From Jacaranda mimosifolia (Eukaryota > Streptophyta > Magnoliopsida > Lamiales > Bignoniaceae), in NCBI GenBank assembly GCA_018894105.1, contig CM032124.1, positions 39,218,277-39,282,276 of the forward strand: DNA of 64,000 bases. The letters are read 5' to 3'. The position numbers and the translations under genes are program-made. The notes below the pieces were generated by a model. The model was not told the DNA's origin and searched no databases. It saw nothing but the letters and a program-made list of their open reading frames with translations. Below are positions 24,044-36,568 of the stretch, one piece after another (within the stretch, counting starts at the first letter, position 1; every line of letters begins with the position of its first letter).

Positions 24044-25704
24044 GATCCGGTAATATCAGATAGGACTCTGCACTTATTGATACAGTAATATTAATGTGTA
24101 TATAGAGGAAGAGCTGCTGTCAATGGAGAATAATAATGCAGTTACTAATTATTATTATTAGTAATAATAAGGGCCTTTTTGTGTTCCCTTAGATTTTATA
24201 TTTATAAGATGGATAAAAAAAGGATTTACTGAATTTTTGTGTTGAAATAGGAATGTACAAGGATTAATTTTATAGCGAGCAATGTTTTAAAATCGGACCG
24301 GACAAAGAATTGATGGCGTTACTGACTGCTGGTTCAACCGGTTTGATAGGTGTGAATCATAACGATGTAATAATTATATTTAATTAATTATATATATAAT
24401 ATTTTAATATTAACAAAAAATAAAACTTTCAATGATATAGAAAGAATATTATTTGAAAAAATTTCAACTTACTTATTTTTAAATATGTTTTTTTAAAAAA
24501 ATACTATTTCATAATTGGTAAACTATAAAAAAATAAAAAAATAATGTTTCACACTAATTTAAGTAATAATTCATTCATACTTCAACTCCAAGTAAAAATA
24601 AATTCTTCTATGCTAAATATTTAATATAATCTAAGAGAGATTAAATAAACTAAAATAATAAATTAAATATAAGCGTTCACATATAACTACCATTTCATTA
24701 AATTTCAAGAAAATAAATTCATGTTTCAAAAAATTACATGTTCAAAATCTTTAATCATCATCTTTCAACTCATAATTTCTCTTTTCTTTTTTACATTTTT
24801 ATTTTTTATTTTTAAAAAAAGGTGAACGGGTCAAAAATCGGTTGAATCAGTACTGGTTTAAAAGATCACCGATTTTTATACTTGAATTGGAATGAATTGG
24901 CCTTTGGTCACCGATTCGACCAGTCCATCTAGTCTGATTTTCAAAACATACTGGTGAGCAATTGATGTACAAAATAATTTTTTAGTTTTTTATGCATAAA
25001 AGTGTGTTTTTGAAAACACATATATATTTTTAATAGTTTCATAGTGCTTTTATCAGAATTCTATGCTAAATTTAATTTGATTTTGATGGATGTGATAATA
25101 AGATGATCGATGTTATGAGAGAAGAATTAAAAAGAAAAAATAAGTCAGTATTTTTATTAAAAATAGAGTAAAACAAATGTATTCAAATTTTAAATAGTAA
25201 AAAACAATTTTTTTTTGGAAATATAAATAAACAGAAAAAATTTCTTTCAAAATGTTATTAAAAAACTTTAATTATTTCAAATTATTATGACAATCAAACT
25301 TATAATATATTTATATTTTCCAACAGATAAGATTTCTTTAGAAAAAAGTGAAATTTCATTCCCTGACGCATTTTTTATGGTTGGTCTAAAATGATTTGGG
25401 CTAAAAATAACAGGCTTTATAGCCCAATTTAAATGGATCAAAATGCTCTTTTGCTAAATCTAAAATAGCCCAAATATGAATATCCAAGCCAAGCCCAGCC
25501 CAGCCCAGAAGTCTCATGCTCTTAGTCTTGGCAATACACATGGACGTATATAACTGGGAGCTTCTTCTCTCTGCTTTTGTCGGAATGAGAGGGAAATGGT
25601 AGTATTTCCCGCTTTCCCAATTTTCACTTTTCATGGAAAAACACTTCTCTTGGTCTAAAAACACCTAGAACTGTGTTTTTCTTGCTCTCAGTTTGGTCTT
25701 TCAA
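24044..25704. other. Spacer between the VIT/VWA gene and the NDP kinase gene
   Basis: The first 250 bases should hold the 3' UTR of the VIT/VWA gene. A repeat element occupies 24282-24951. The rest is AT-rich, with the NDP-kinase promoter and leader at its right end. No other gene was seen. Confidence 0.55.
24282..24951. mobile_element. MITE-like repeat with 'ggttcaaccgg' motifs
   Basis: The left end reads atgttttaaaatcgg and the right end inverted reads atgttttgaaaatcag. Possible flanking duplications (agcgagca and ggtgagca) are imperfect and not exactly placed. Motifs such as tggttcaaccggttt and accgattcgaccagtcc link it to the element at 3711-4306. Non-coding. Confidence 0.5.
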
Positions 25705-28700
25705 ATGGCCCTTCGGTTAGCTACGTGCTTCGCGGAGTGCCTTCTTCTCTGCTTTCTGGTTTTTCCTTACGGGTGAGCGAATGTTTGCTGAGATAAGTTT
25801 TTTGTTCTGATGAAGTAGTAATAAGAACTAATTTACGATCGTATTTTTCTTTTTTAAGTTCCTGGAGAGATGGTTTTGATTTTTGAACGAATTATGTATC
25901 TGATTGGTCTGACTGGAAGTCAGATTCGTTCGATGATTTTGTGATATCTATTTGTTAGTTTATCAATGGTTTAGGTTATTAGTGTCAGTTGATTATTTAA
26001 CTATTTTGTCAGAGCTCTTGAGAATCGCTGAACTGGTTGCGGTTGATTTTGTTAATTTTTGAATTAACGAGTGTTGGGATTGCTTAGCTGCAACTGGATC
26101 TAGGATTGACTAAAGACTGGTGGTCCTCACAATTTCTGTTGAACAATGTAGCTATTGATTTTTGAAATTATAACTGTATATCATGAAAAGAGCAGTGGAA
26201 TAAATGCGTAATTTTCATTTTTTTTCTTCACATTTGGTTTTCTGTTGTACTTTGCTTATTGGAATTCTTCTTGTTGGATTTTGGTTGAAAATATTATGGG
26301 ACTTGGCGTGAGGCTGAGCATAGACAAATTTGCATTTGGTTAAACAAAAGCCTATTGGTGGAAATATATTTTAGTGGTCATAATATTTTAGTCTTAGTTC
26401 GAAAAAATTAATGCCTGCATCGTTGTCCTATAATCTCTTAATGCTTGGACTGTAGGTCATCAGCCAATGTGGACACAGTAAAGGAAAAGACCCTGGCGAT
26501 GGTAAAACCGGATGGAGTTGATGGTAACTATGTTGACATTATAAAGAAAACCATTTTGGATTCTGGCTTCAGCATCACCCAGGAGATGCAGCTTCAGTTA
26601 AATGAGGAAACGGTGAAAAGTTTTTATGTAGAGCATGCTTTGAAGAGCTTTTTCTCGAGCCTTGTTCAATATATGACAAGGTACCTTTGCTCTATCTTCA
26701 TCTTGAGATAAAACATTCTCTTGGAATTATGCCGTTAGAAATCATAAATACATGAATAGTGCAGCTTGTGTTAGTTGGCTTGGCCTTTCTGGTTAACCAA
26801 ACAAACAAATAGGCACTAGTACCATATGATTCATATTATTAAATTTAAGACAGAAATCATAATATTTTTAAAAAATTGTTGTATGTGTGTCAATTTTTTT
26901 AGCTCAAACCACGAGTTCTAAGTAGATACTCTGATCAATATCTCCTCCCTTTCATAAAGAATTGTTCTTTCCCTCTGTATGTCTGTGTCTGTACGAGTGA
27001 CTTATCTGCTGTCAATTTTAACCAGTGGGCCAGTGCTGATAATGGTTTTGGAAAAGGAAAATGCTATAGCTGATTGGCGTGCTTTGATTGGACCTACAGA
27101 TGCAAACAAAGCTAAGGTGACTCATCCAAAAAGGTTAGTTATTTGCATTGTCTGCCCTCTATTTTGTTCTTAATCATTATTATCAAAGATGAGTTATCTA
27201 TACTTAGTTATGGTTCCTATTTTTGGTACAAATTTCTGTTTTAATTAGTTCTTTGTTTTTCTGAACCGCAGCATCAGAGCTTTGTGTGGGCTTGACTCAC
27301 AAAGAAATTGTGTTCACGGTTCAGATTCACCACAATCTGCTGCCAGAGAGATATCTTTTTTCTTTGAAAAGTCATCTTCAGGTCAAATCAATGTCTATCT
27401 AAATTAGCAAAACCTGCATATTAAGAATATGCCTTTTATAACATCATTATGGTAACATCTCTGGAACACTATAATTCTCAAATTACTTATCAGCTGTTGC
27501 TTGAAAAATATTATTCTTATTATTCTCTTCCATTGTGTTTATATATATACTAATTATGCCTAGATCAACACCTTATTTCTTTTTGAATTTATCGTCTACA
27601 GTGTATTCATTTTGAACTATGTGACACAAATTTTTGATGCAAACTATACATATCCATGTTAATGTCCCACATCGATGAAATAAATAAGTTGTGGTCTTTA
27701 TATATGATCTGGGCAATCCTCACCTTTTGAACTAGCTTTTGGAGTTGAGTTAAGCTCAAAGTCCATTTTTTAATATGATATCAGAGCCATCAATTCCCGA
27801 TGTTAGGTTATCCAGTGTTGTTGGGCCACTCATTTCATGTCATTCTACGCTCTTGATGTTTATTTTTGGGCGTGCACAGCATGTATTAATGTTCCACATC
27901 AATGAAACAAATAAGTTGTGGTCTTTATATATGGTGTTGGGCAATTTTCACCTTTGAGCTAGCTTTCGGGGTTGAGTTAGGCCCAATGTTCATTTTTTAA
28001 CAGTCCATGAAAACATTAATGGCCAATTTGGCTACTCTTAGGTGTTTCCTCATATCCGGAGAACCTTCCATTTTCTAATTTAAGAGTTTTCTACTTTGAT
28101 GAATAATACACACCTTGTGGTTTGAAACAGGATCAGACAAGATAAGAAATATTAGCTTCTTTTACTTCTCTTTTGTATCTTCGGTAACAATCTTCTTGAT
28201 ATGGATAAATTCATAAGATTTTAATTATGTGCATACTGCCCATTTAGTACCTTACTGACTAAGAAATTTTATTGTCTTATATCTTCATGTTATCATCACA
28301 TGTTCTCTATCGCGAATATAATTTTTCATTGTATGTTACAATAACCAAATTGGTTGCCCGATAATGTGGCATAGGATGTAAAATAATGCACAGCATCAGT
28401 GAAGCTATTTTGTAGCTGATCTCTAGTCATTGTAATTGTTGATTTCAATTTAACATGAACTTTTATATTCATAAAACCTAAAAAATATTGTTGATATTTA
28501 ACGAACTAAATGAAATTTGTTGATTCTAAAATTAATTACTTATTTCTAGATTTATTTATCTTGTAATTACAGCAACATAATTTTTATTATGTTTTAATAT
28601 TCTCAAAAGAAAGTCAAGGAATTTAGTTAAAAAATCATTAAAACTTTAATGTGCTAGTCTGTAAGTTAACGATAGGGTTTTCGGAATGAAATTTTGGTGA

Positions 28701-29140
28701 AATGGGTTTTTGGGATTGGAAAATATTTTCATGGATTTTTGGATGAAAAATTGTTGTAAAAGGTTTTTGTTAATATCCCCTGAAAAATAACATTATTGTC
28801 TTCTGCTAGATCTCCTTACTCCTTAGTAATGTGGGGTTTCCACTGTGCTTTTATCTTGTTGACATGATACAGAAGCAGGAAAGCCTACAATTCCTGTACC
28901 AGTTCTTAAATTTGTCATAAACTCCCTTCATCTTCCTTCTTGGAACATCCAGAGTATTTCTGTAATAACTGAAAACACAAGTTACATCTCACTATGTAAA
29001 TGCAATATGGGGAAGTCCAACTAATGAAGACTGCAAAGTGAATCAATTTTCAATATCAGAACTGTTTTTCTTGCCTTCTCAATAATGCTTCATTTGTGTC
29101 TTTGGCTGCAGGCTTTGTTTCGAAGCATGACGAATTATAA
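25705..29140 (+). CDS. Nucleoside diphosphate kinase with ER-retention HDEL
   Basis: Five exons (25705-25772, 26456-26680, 27026-27133, 27272-27381, 29112-29140) give 179 residues. NDP kinase moves the gamma-phosphate between nucleoside triphosphates and diphosphates through a phospho-histidine. Visible motifs are MVKPDGV (38-44), TSGPVLIMVLEKENA (97-111) and NCVHGSDS (146-153) with catalytic His149. Residues 1-22 are a hydrophobic signal peptide. The protein ends SKHDEL, a plant ER-retrieval signal, so it should reside in the ER lumen. This fits the divergent plant NDPK group that is not cytosolic, plastid or mitochondrial. The last exon adds only nine residues and lies 1.7 kb downstream; its donor (gtcaaa, at 27382) is weak. 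Retaining that intron would replace the HDEL tail with a short different end. Confidence 0.9.
27657..28002 (+). mobile_element. TRIM (miniature LTR retrotransposon) in NDPK intron 4
   Basis: Two direct repeats of 119 bp (27657-27775 and 27884-28002) flank a 108-bp interior. Immediately after the first repeat, tgatatcagagcc (27776-27788) is the primer-binding site for initiator tRNA-Met (standard form tggtatcagagcc, one mismatch). The element is bounded by atcca (27652-27656) and gtcca (28003-28007), a 5-bp target duplication with one mismatch. The LTR ends were TG...CA; each copy has lost one of these by a point change. The purine tract before the second LTR is poor. It has no coding capacity. 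Confidence 0.85.
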
Positions 29141-30571
29141 AGTTGTAAGTGCTCAAAAGCCATTAATCATGCACTAATCTATACCTTGGTGCCGCTTTTA
29201 TCCATAGAAGCCACCAATTATGGACCACTGCAGAGCTTTTTTCGGCTACTAGGATTTGGATGGCATTGGTGTCCTTGCCTTACTGGTAGGCCCTCCACCC
29301 TCACTCGTTTAGTGTCTTATTTTCTTACTTGTTCATCACCTTGTTTTTATCTATGGAAATTCCACAATTACTTTTTAAATTCACCTAAAAGAATTGTTAA
29401 CTTTTATGGATCATACAATAAACATGATTCATGTGGTGCTGAGAATTTTCCGTCCTATATGTAAATATTTATACAGACGCTGTAGTCATAATTATTAATT
29501 ACTAAATATATGCTTCTCAGCACTCAACAAATTGTGTATTAAATTTCATCGGTGCCAAGGCAAAATTATGTATTAAATTTCAATTTTCTACTAGATATTT
29601 GTGGAACATGCATCTAACGGTGCTAGTAATAGAAGGAGAGAGTTACTCCTTTTCTTTTCGAAAATATTTTGTGATTTCCTTTTAATGATGGCCTCAGATA
29701 CAAGATTGCACACTGCTGAATGAAATTTATCTGCCAGTAAATGATATTATTTAGTTCTTGACTGAATGTGTATTATAAGAATCAGACAAGTAATTATCTT
29801 GCTAGCTGGGAGAAAGATAGGCATCTATGCTTCCTCTTTGTGTTTTTTTTACTGCCTTTGATGAAATCAATTATCTTTGTGTTCTTGGGTCAGTTTTCAT
29901 CCATTCTTATGATGTTAACGCTGTATTTTAGCCATAAGCCAGCAACTTTGACTGGTATCATTTAGTTCATCCTAAGAGGGACGCGTAGTTTTGTGATAAA
30001 AATGAGATATAGGAGGTTTGTCATGGGGAATGTTGCCTCAAACATGTGATAACATTGTGTGAGGGGAAAGTAAACGCCAAAGAGAAATGTGGATGTCTTG
30101 AGTTCAGTTGTTTGAAATTTTTTTATAGGAAATATCTGTCCTGTTTGTGACTGTTGTAGTGGTGGGACTTTTCTTGATTTCTGTCCTTTCATCTAGAATT
30201 CACTTTTATCATTTACTGTGAATGGTTTTTCATTTCCTACGGTGACCATTCTGTTTGCGTACTATTGCGGTTGTGAGCTTTCATTCTTTGCATTTTTTCC
30301 CTTTATGCAGTGATACATATTCCAAAAATACCCTCAATTAAAGAATATTTATAGTGCGAGTTGCGCACTCCCTCATTTCAGAACCCCAATTGCTCCTTCT
30401 AAGCAATATATGTTAGATTGTCGGATCTTAGCAATATAATATATCCAGATTAAACCATATGGCTCACTAACATCTTAATTTGTTGCTTCTGTATATATCT
30501 TCATCGCCACTCTTCCCTACATCGGCTATGTATCTTAATTTTTACCTAAACCATCAAATTTGAGTATCTTA

Positions 30572-30888
30572 GAGTTTGTTTGTTTATATTTTCAAATTCG
30601 TTTTCATCAATTTAGAAATAAATTATTAACAACTTATCATTATTTTTACTAAAATTTCAACTCATTTTTATCTCAAAAAATATTTTTCAATAATTTATAT
30701 ATTTGCTCCAATTAATCTGTACATCTTTTCTTTTTATTTTATTATTACTATTTCTCTTAACTTATAACTTATTAAATCATACATAATCATTACTTTTTCA
30801 ACAAACTATCCAAATACAAATTCATTTTCAACTTATTTTCTCTAAGTAATTTTCTAAATTTTAAAAATACTGAAAATAGAAAATAACC
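30572..30888. repeat. AT-rich repeat related to 57461-58309
   Basis: The start (gtttatattttcaaattc-like) and end (caaactatccaaat … tgaaaata) match both outer parts of 57461-58309, and the order of shared blocks is the same. No target duplication could be fixed. It is probably a MITE. Confidence 0.5.
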
Positions 30889-31679
30889 TTGGGGGACCAT
30901 ACCCTTCTTTGCTTTAGGACCTGATCAACCTTGGTGATCCATTCTAGAGAAAATTCTCATACTCATATGTCCTCCTTCAAGAATCCTCATATTCTACTAT
31001 GCTCCATTCTTCTATCATCCTTGAGGTTCTAGCGAGTACGTACATATGTACCTTGGGGAAACAAAATATGTACAATGCCACTTGATCATAACCTGTGTGT
31101 GCATCTTATGAAGTACATTTTATTGAAAAAGAATTTATTGAATTTGATGAGTGGTAAGGTTCACAATTTTCTAGCATTTTTGCTCAAGATTTTAATAACA
31201 AGAATATATTCTAGATCCAATGAGATTTGTGAGCCACTTTATGGAGGATAGTAGTCCACATCATGTAGTAAGATAGACGAAGGTGTAAGCCATTCCAGAT
31301 TTAGCAAGTCTTGATTTCCTCTTGCAAAAATTCTGGGGTTTGGATTTCTAAACGCTAGACATCTTCTGCTAGTTGTATCAGCCCCACATGGCTTTTTCTT
31401 CTCTCTTTTGTTAAAAAGAAGGGTTTGATTTTCTTGATTGGAGTGATTTTATTGAGCTATCTTTATTATTTTTCTCTTTAATCTACATGCATCTCGAGGG
31501 ATATCTGGAAATTCTATGCAGAAGCTCAAGGAAACTTCAAAGAAAGATCGTGACGAGATGAGTGACGTTTACTTCTATTGTTCTATTCACCAATTTCTTC
31601 TTTTCCCTGGTTTAATATCTAACATTAGGTCATTAATTTTGCCATCTTTTTAAGAATTAATCATTCTACCTATGTAATG

Positions 31680-31680
<1 letters not shown>

Positions 31681-31718
<38 letters not shown>

Positions 31719-31741
31719 CGCGCGCGCGTGCGTGTGTGTGA
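31681..31741. repeat. Compound TA / GT / CG microsatellite
   Basis: TA repeats pass into GT repeats, then a CG run, then GT again. The alternating purine-pyrimidine tract is about 60 bp long. Such tracts are length-variable and can form left-handed DNA. Confidence 0.9.
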
Positions 31742-31954
31742 ATATATGAGTAATGAGCAGAGAATTTTGAACCAATATATAATCTTTTAGGATAGAACTC
31801 TTCGTTGCATGCAAATGAGACAATACCTAAATATGGGTGGATTTTTATGATTTAGGTTTAAGACATCATAATTCATCAATATCTAATTTAATTTTGATTC
31901 AAGACCTGAAATTCTAGCATTCAATGGTTGCCACCTGAAAGTTTAGAATGCTAG

Positions 31955-32385
31955 GGCTTGTTTGTTTATGAATTGGAGCATCTTGTTAAAATATTTTGAT
32001 AAAATGATTTTTGGAAAATGGAGTTGGGGAATGTAATTATTGTTTGTTTGTATTTTTGGTGGTAGGTGGAGAATGTTTTGAAAAAAAATTGTTTGTTTGG
32101 TTGTATTTTGGAAGAGAACAAGATGTCATATTAATAACTTTTTTGTTAGGTTGATAGAGTGAAATTGATATTTTAAAATTATTTATGTATGTGTACATAT
32201 AAATTGGGTAAGGGGGACAAAAAATGAGAGGGCTAAACATTAGGAAATGGACAAAAAATGAATTGAAATGGTATTTTGGACATTTTTTGGTGTGTTTTGG
32301 GATTGAGGTAGGGGATTGTGTATGATTTATTTGCTTATATTTTGGGAGTTGGAAAATGAATTGACAATTTGTAATCAAACATAGC
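31955..32385. mobile_element. PIF/Harbinger-like MITE
   Basis: The left end ggcttgtttgtttatgaatt and the inverted right end gctatgtttgattacaaatt are imperfect terminal repeats. The interior matches 51553-52007 block for block (for example aacaagatgtcat near 32117 and gcaagatgtcat near 51717). Target duplication is unclear. Non-coding. Confidence 0.65.
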
Positions 32386-33275
32386 AATAGACTAAAACTT
32401 TTGCATATGGAGGAAGCAAGGTCATCACTACTATTTTCTTCTTTTTTTTTTTTTTTAAATCAAAATAAAAGAAAACTATATGCAGCAAGCTTTGGTGTGT
32501 CTACCATACTTATAGATGCTTCCTCCCATCATGCACTAACATGGCCAACCCTTGTAAAGATGTGGACACCAATAAAATCCACTAAACATACTTAGCCAGT
32601 TTGATTAATTAAAATAATCACCTTGTTAAATTAATGTAAACTACAAATAACCCAATCATCTCAATGGCCTGAACCTCACATACTGGAGCAAGACAGGGAT
32701 ACCTTGGGAACCTCAAACAAATGTGGAAAAACGTTAAAAAAAAAAAAAAAAAAAAACTCACAATACTTTCTGTTACTGATCAGTTGCAAAAATTAAGGAC
32801 AATTGTCATTTCTGGTAATGGAGTAGCAAATTATACGGGGTTGAAAGTCAACCCACGTGTTGGCATGATGGAGGGGTTAGGGACAGGTGTCAAACTTTGA
32901 TACGATGTTGATTTTGTTATTAGCTTCCAATGAGGGCATTTTGGACCATTTGTGTCAAGAAAAACTTCTCTCCATATGGTGATCAATGGCGCCATTTGTA
33001 TATAATCTTGGTTTAACAAATTTTGAATTGTTGATTGTGATTGAATTAAACTAGTTTTAAGAGGCCTCATGATACATGCATTTTTATTTATTTATTTATT
33101 TTCATTTATATCAATGTACATCAGGAGTTTATTCTCTTGACCTCCTATATAATGTGGGAGACTGATGCTGTTAGGCCACAGGCCACTCGGCTGATGATAC
33201 ATGCATGGTTGGAAAATACATTTGTTCTAGTATTATGTAATAGACTTAGTTATTTTGCAACGATAAATATGATTT

Positions 33276-33584
33276 TATTTTGTTTTGGAATAAAACTAAG
33301 TTTTATAAATCAAGAATCATTACACAGAGCTTCCACAATAAAAAGAGGGGGGGGGGGGGATTGTGGTTCCAAACCCCTTGATTAGACATAGAACCCGAGG
33401 CCCTAGCTATAGTATGAGCCACTGAATTCGCAGATCGCTTAACAAAAGAAAGTTGTAGATGAACTAAATCTTCTTTGATTTTTCTACATTCATCAATAAT
33501 AATGCCTAGTGTAAAAGGATATGCTTGCATACCATTTATCAACTTAATAACTTCTTGGAAATCAGATTCAAGAATAACTTTTCT
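33276..33584 (-). mobile_element. 5'-truncated LINE fragment with RNase H-like tail
   Basis: On the minus strand the open frame encodes the C-terminal RNase H-like (RVT_3) end of a plant LINE: KVILESDFQEVIKLINGMQ, IIDECRK, LSFVKRSANSVAHTIARAS and a PPP..L tail, ending with a stop at 33303. The insertion is bounded by an 11-bp direct repeat, aaatatgattt (33265-33275 and 33585-33595). An A-rich tail (ccaaaacaaaata on the minus strand) follows the stop at the left border. A 12-base G-run interrupts the proline stretch. It is a dead 3' fragment, not a host gene. Confidence 0.85.
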
Positions 33585-36568
33585 AAATATGATTTAAGAA
33601 TATCGTAATGAGAATGATGGCTCGTAGGAATATTAAATAATTATAGTGTTTATAGTTGGTAAATCTGTAAATGTAACATTTTTATAAGAAAGAAATTCGT
33701 CATTTGACACCAACAGATCAGAGTGCTTGCACAGCCTGCTTGTTCACAACGGCGTTAGTTAGGATTTCTTGAAAATATGGGTTAGGGGTTGGCTGCCAAT
33801 GGCTTTCTTTTTATTCCCTCGGTATGTATTGAATGTGTAAAAGTTGTATAAGAATATATCAATTTTAAGTTAAAATGTTTTTGATTGTGACTAATTTTGT
33901 ATAAATATTACAATTTTATTATCATGAGATGTAAATTATTACCTAATCCATAGTTCAGGAAGAACAAAATGCATTTTATCTTAAATTTTAGCAAGATGCG
34001 ACTAGATTGTACGATGTAATTTTGATGAAAAAACAATTTCTATATCGCACCGACTTTCAAACCATCATAATACTTAAATAAAATCAAAACTGTTGTTGAA
34101 AGATTTGATACTTCCATACATGGTAATTGTATCAATGGAGAGATAATTTATGTAATTTTGGAGGATTCTATGTTGCAATAAAGTATTGTACTACATTTGA
34201 GATTTTTATGATGTGTTGATCTTGTCAAAATCTTCCAAGAGTTGCATAAAATTTGGCACATCACAAATTTGATAAAGGAGCCACCTTTTTCATGACTAGT
34301 GGATTCAAATGACAAGTTCCCATTAATCTCCACAAGGCATGAGAAGAACTAATTAATCATGTTTATTAGTATCCAATAACTTAATTAGCCTTTTTTACTC
34401 TTGTATTAAGACCCCAAACACAAACAATGACAAGTCAAGTTCCCAATTTTTTGTTAAAAACAAGTCTACTTATATAATAAATTGAGTGATTTCCTAGAAT
34501 TTAATTTAACGTGTTTATACTTTAAGATTAGTGTCTTTTTATATGGGTTTAATTACTTCGACTTATTATTAAATGTAAATCATTCATTTTATATATGTAG
34601 CACTATCTTATCATACCATAGCAAATGGATATCACCCAATCATATCCATAATTTATTGTTATCTTAAGAATAATACTTTACGAGTCCAATATTTCCACTG
34701 ATTTAAGTGTCAGAAGGCTTTTGTTGGGATTCCCCAACAACTATATCATTGTTCTAAGTTAAAGTCCATTATCCCACCAGTTCGAGAAGATTCATTGATC
34801 CAATTTGACGACCCTGAATTGATGATTGATTTTGATAAGACATGCTACACGATCTTAAATCAATGGTAAATAAATCATGGTAAGATTTCAATAGAATATC
34901 ATGCCTAAAAATATACTTATCAAAATATATAGAAATGATTGTTTATGGGATTAATGAAGTTTTCTAATGTAAATCGCCCAACTCATACATTTATGAGTAT
35001 TTACTTCCACCTGATTTAACATAGAACCACTTGTGGCGCCAAACGTGCAGGTTCTTTGCACCTAACCTTGGGAATAAATAAGAAATAAGGGCTCCCAACT
35101 ATGCATTTTGCCCTTCAACTCTTTGCATGGTCTCAATTAAGGTGACTCAACGATCAAATGTTCATCTTATCTACCAAAGTTTTAAGTCTAGCCATTGATT
35201 CAAAGTACTAGAACTTAATAATTCTTTTTTCTCATTTTTCTCAAACTTCCTCTAGTAAAATTACAATCTTAATCAATTGATACACATGCTCGCTATGGTC
35301 ATAAGTGAGATTTCGAGTAAGCGTTTATATAATCTTCTTTTGTTCGAAGAAATGATTCATTGAAATAATGAGTCATCATTGATATCGACACATCTGAGAT
35401 TGCCAAATGTTTGGGAGTTCCTTTATTCAATCCTTTTCCTTCTTCTCGTTGCTGGATATCTCATTCATACACATCTTCTCTTTGTTTCCCGAGCCTCTAG
35501 TGAGTAATGACAAATCTTTAATGATTCCATCATCTATAATTGAGTTGCGAAAACTTTTGAATAGGCATCCTACATTTGCACCGAATTCTTTCTGGTTAAA
35601 GAATCTCTTTCTAGTTGCTTTGGAACAATTAGGAGATTCTCTAGAAGAAATGCAAGCTTCTCGCGGCAACATGCTTGGTCCCACTTATGGGATCTGTTAC
35701 ATTCGAATTCCCGACCTCACACTTTATGTGTGAAAATTAATACCACTGGCCTAAGGACTACTCGACTATGATGGTTTTTTACTTGTAATATTTGGGTTTA
35801 ACCTTAGACTACTCCAATATAAGGGACCATGACCCTCTTTTTTGTTCACACTCTTCCTTCCCATGCTTCTTTGTAATAAAAATATTGGCTTCTTTTTCCA
35901 AAATCTTATGTCCTTTTGTACACCTTGTTCTTTATTCTTTGTTGTATCAGATATTTTGTAGCATTAGTGGTGATTAAGGCCTAATACGCCGTTTTATATA
36001 TATAATCCTCGTGTCACCTCGGTGACCTTATGATATACTAATCCCCCATTTGGGGATTAACAATTAATTAAGCTTTATTACCTCAAGATTAGCACTCTTA
36101 ATCTCTTGGATTAGAAAAGTGCCACGACTACTCTTTCAGCATTTGCTACACTAATCACCCCTCTAACCCATGTGTGAGTTTATGCTAAAAAAAGTTAAGT
36201 GACAACAAAGACTAATATATATATAAAGGGTATGTTTGTTGTTATATTCCGTTCATTAACAGGTATGTTTGCTGTTATAAGATATTGAGATTTGATACTA
36301 GGTTGAGTAGAATTTTGTGAGGAGGTTTTTTTCAATAGTTGAATTCTCTAATATATTTGGGAACTTGAACCAATAGAAAAGCTGCTCAGCTTGGCCATGG
36401 TATTCAGATCATACTAATCTTTATTTATTACTCCCAAAGCTCAAATCTCATTGGCTTCTAGGATCTGCTTCTTGAGCACCTGACTTTTTCCAACCAGAAC
36501 CTCCCCACAAAGCATCTGTCTTCTTTAGCAATTCTTGAAGAGATTTGTTGCCTCGTTTCTTTGTGACA

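Larger units (their letters stand above)
29141..36568. other. Gene-free interval with scattered repeats
   Basis: No gene could be supported here. It holds the 3' UTR of the NDP kinase gene, repeats at 30572-30888 and 31955-32385, a microsatellite at 31681-31741, a truncated LINE at 33276-33584 and a long A-run near 32735-32756. The frame at 35407-35733 has no recognisable domain. The right end should contain the LAZY promoter. Confidence 0.6.

Noticed and set aside
33303..33542. Possible small host gene on the minus strand
   Set aside because: The residues are the RNase H-like end of a LINE, bounded by a target duplication.
35407..35733. 108-residue open frame
   Set aside because: No domain, no splice or promoter context and no homologous pattern recognised.
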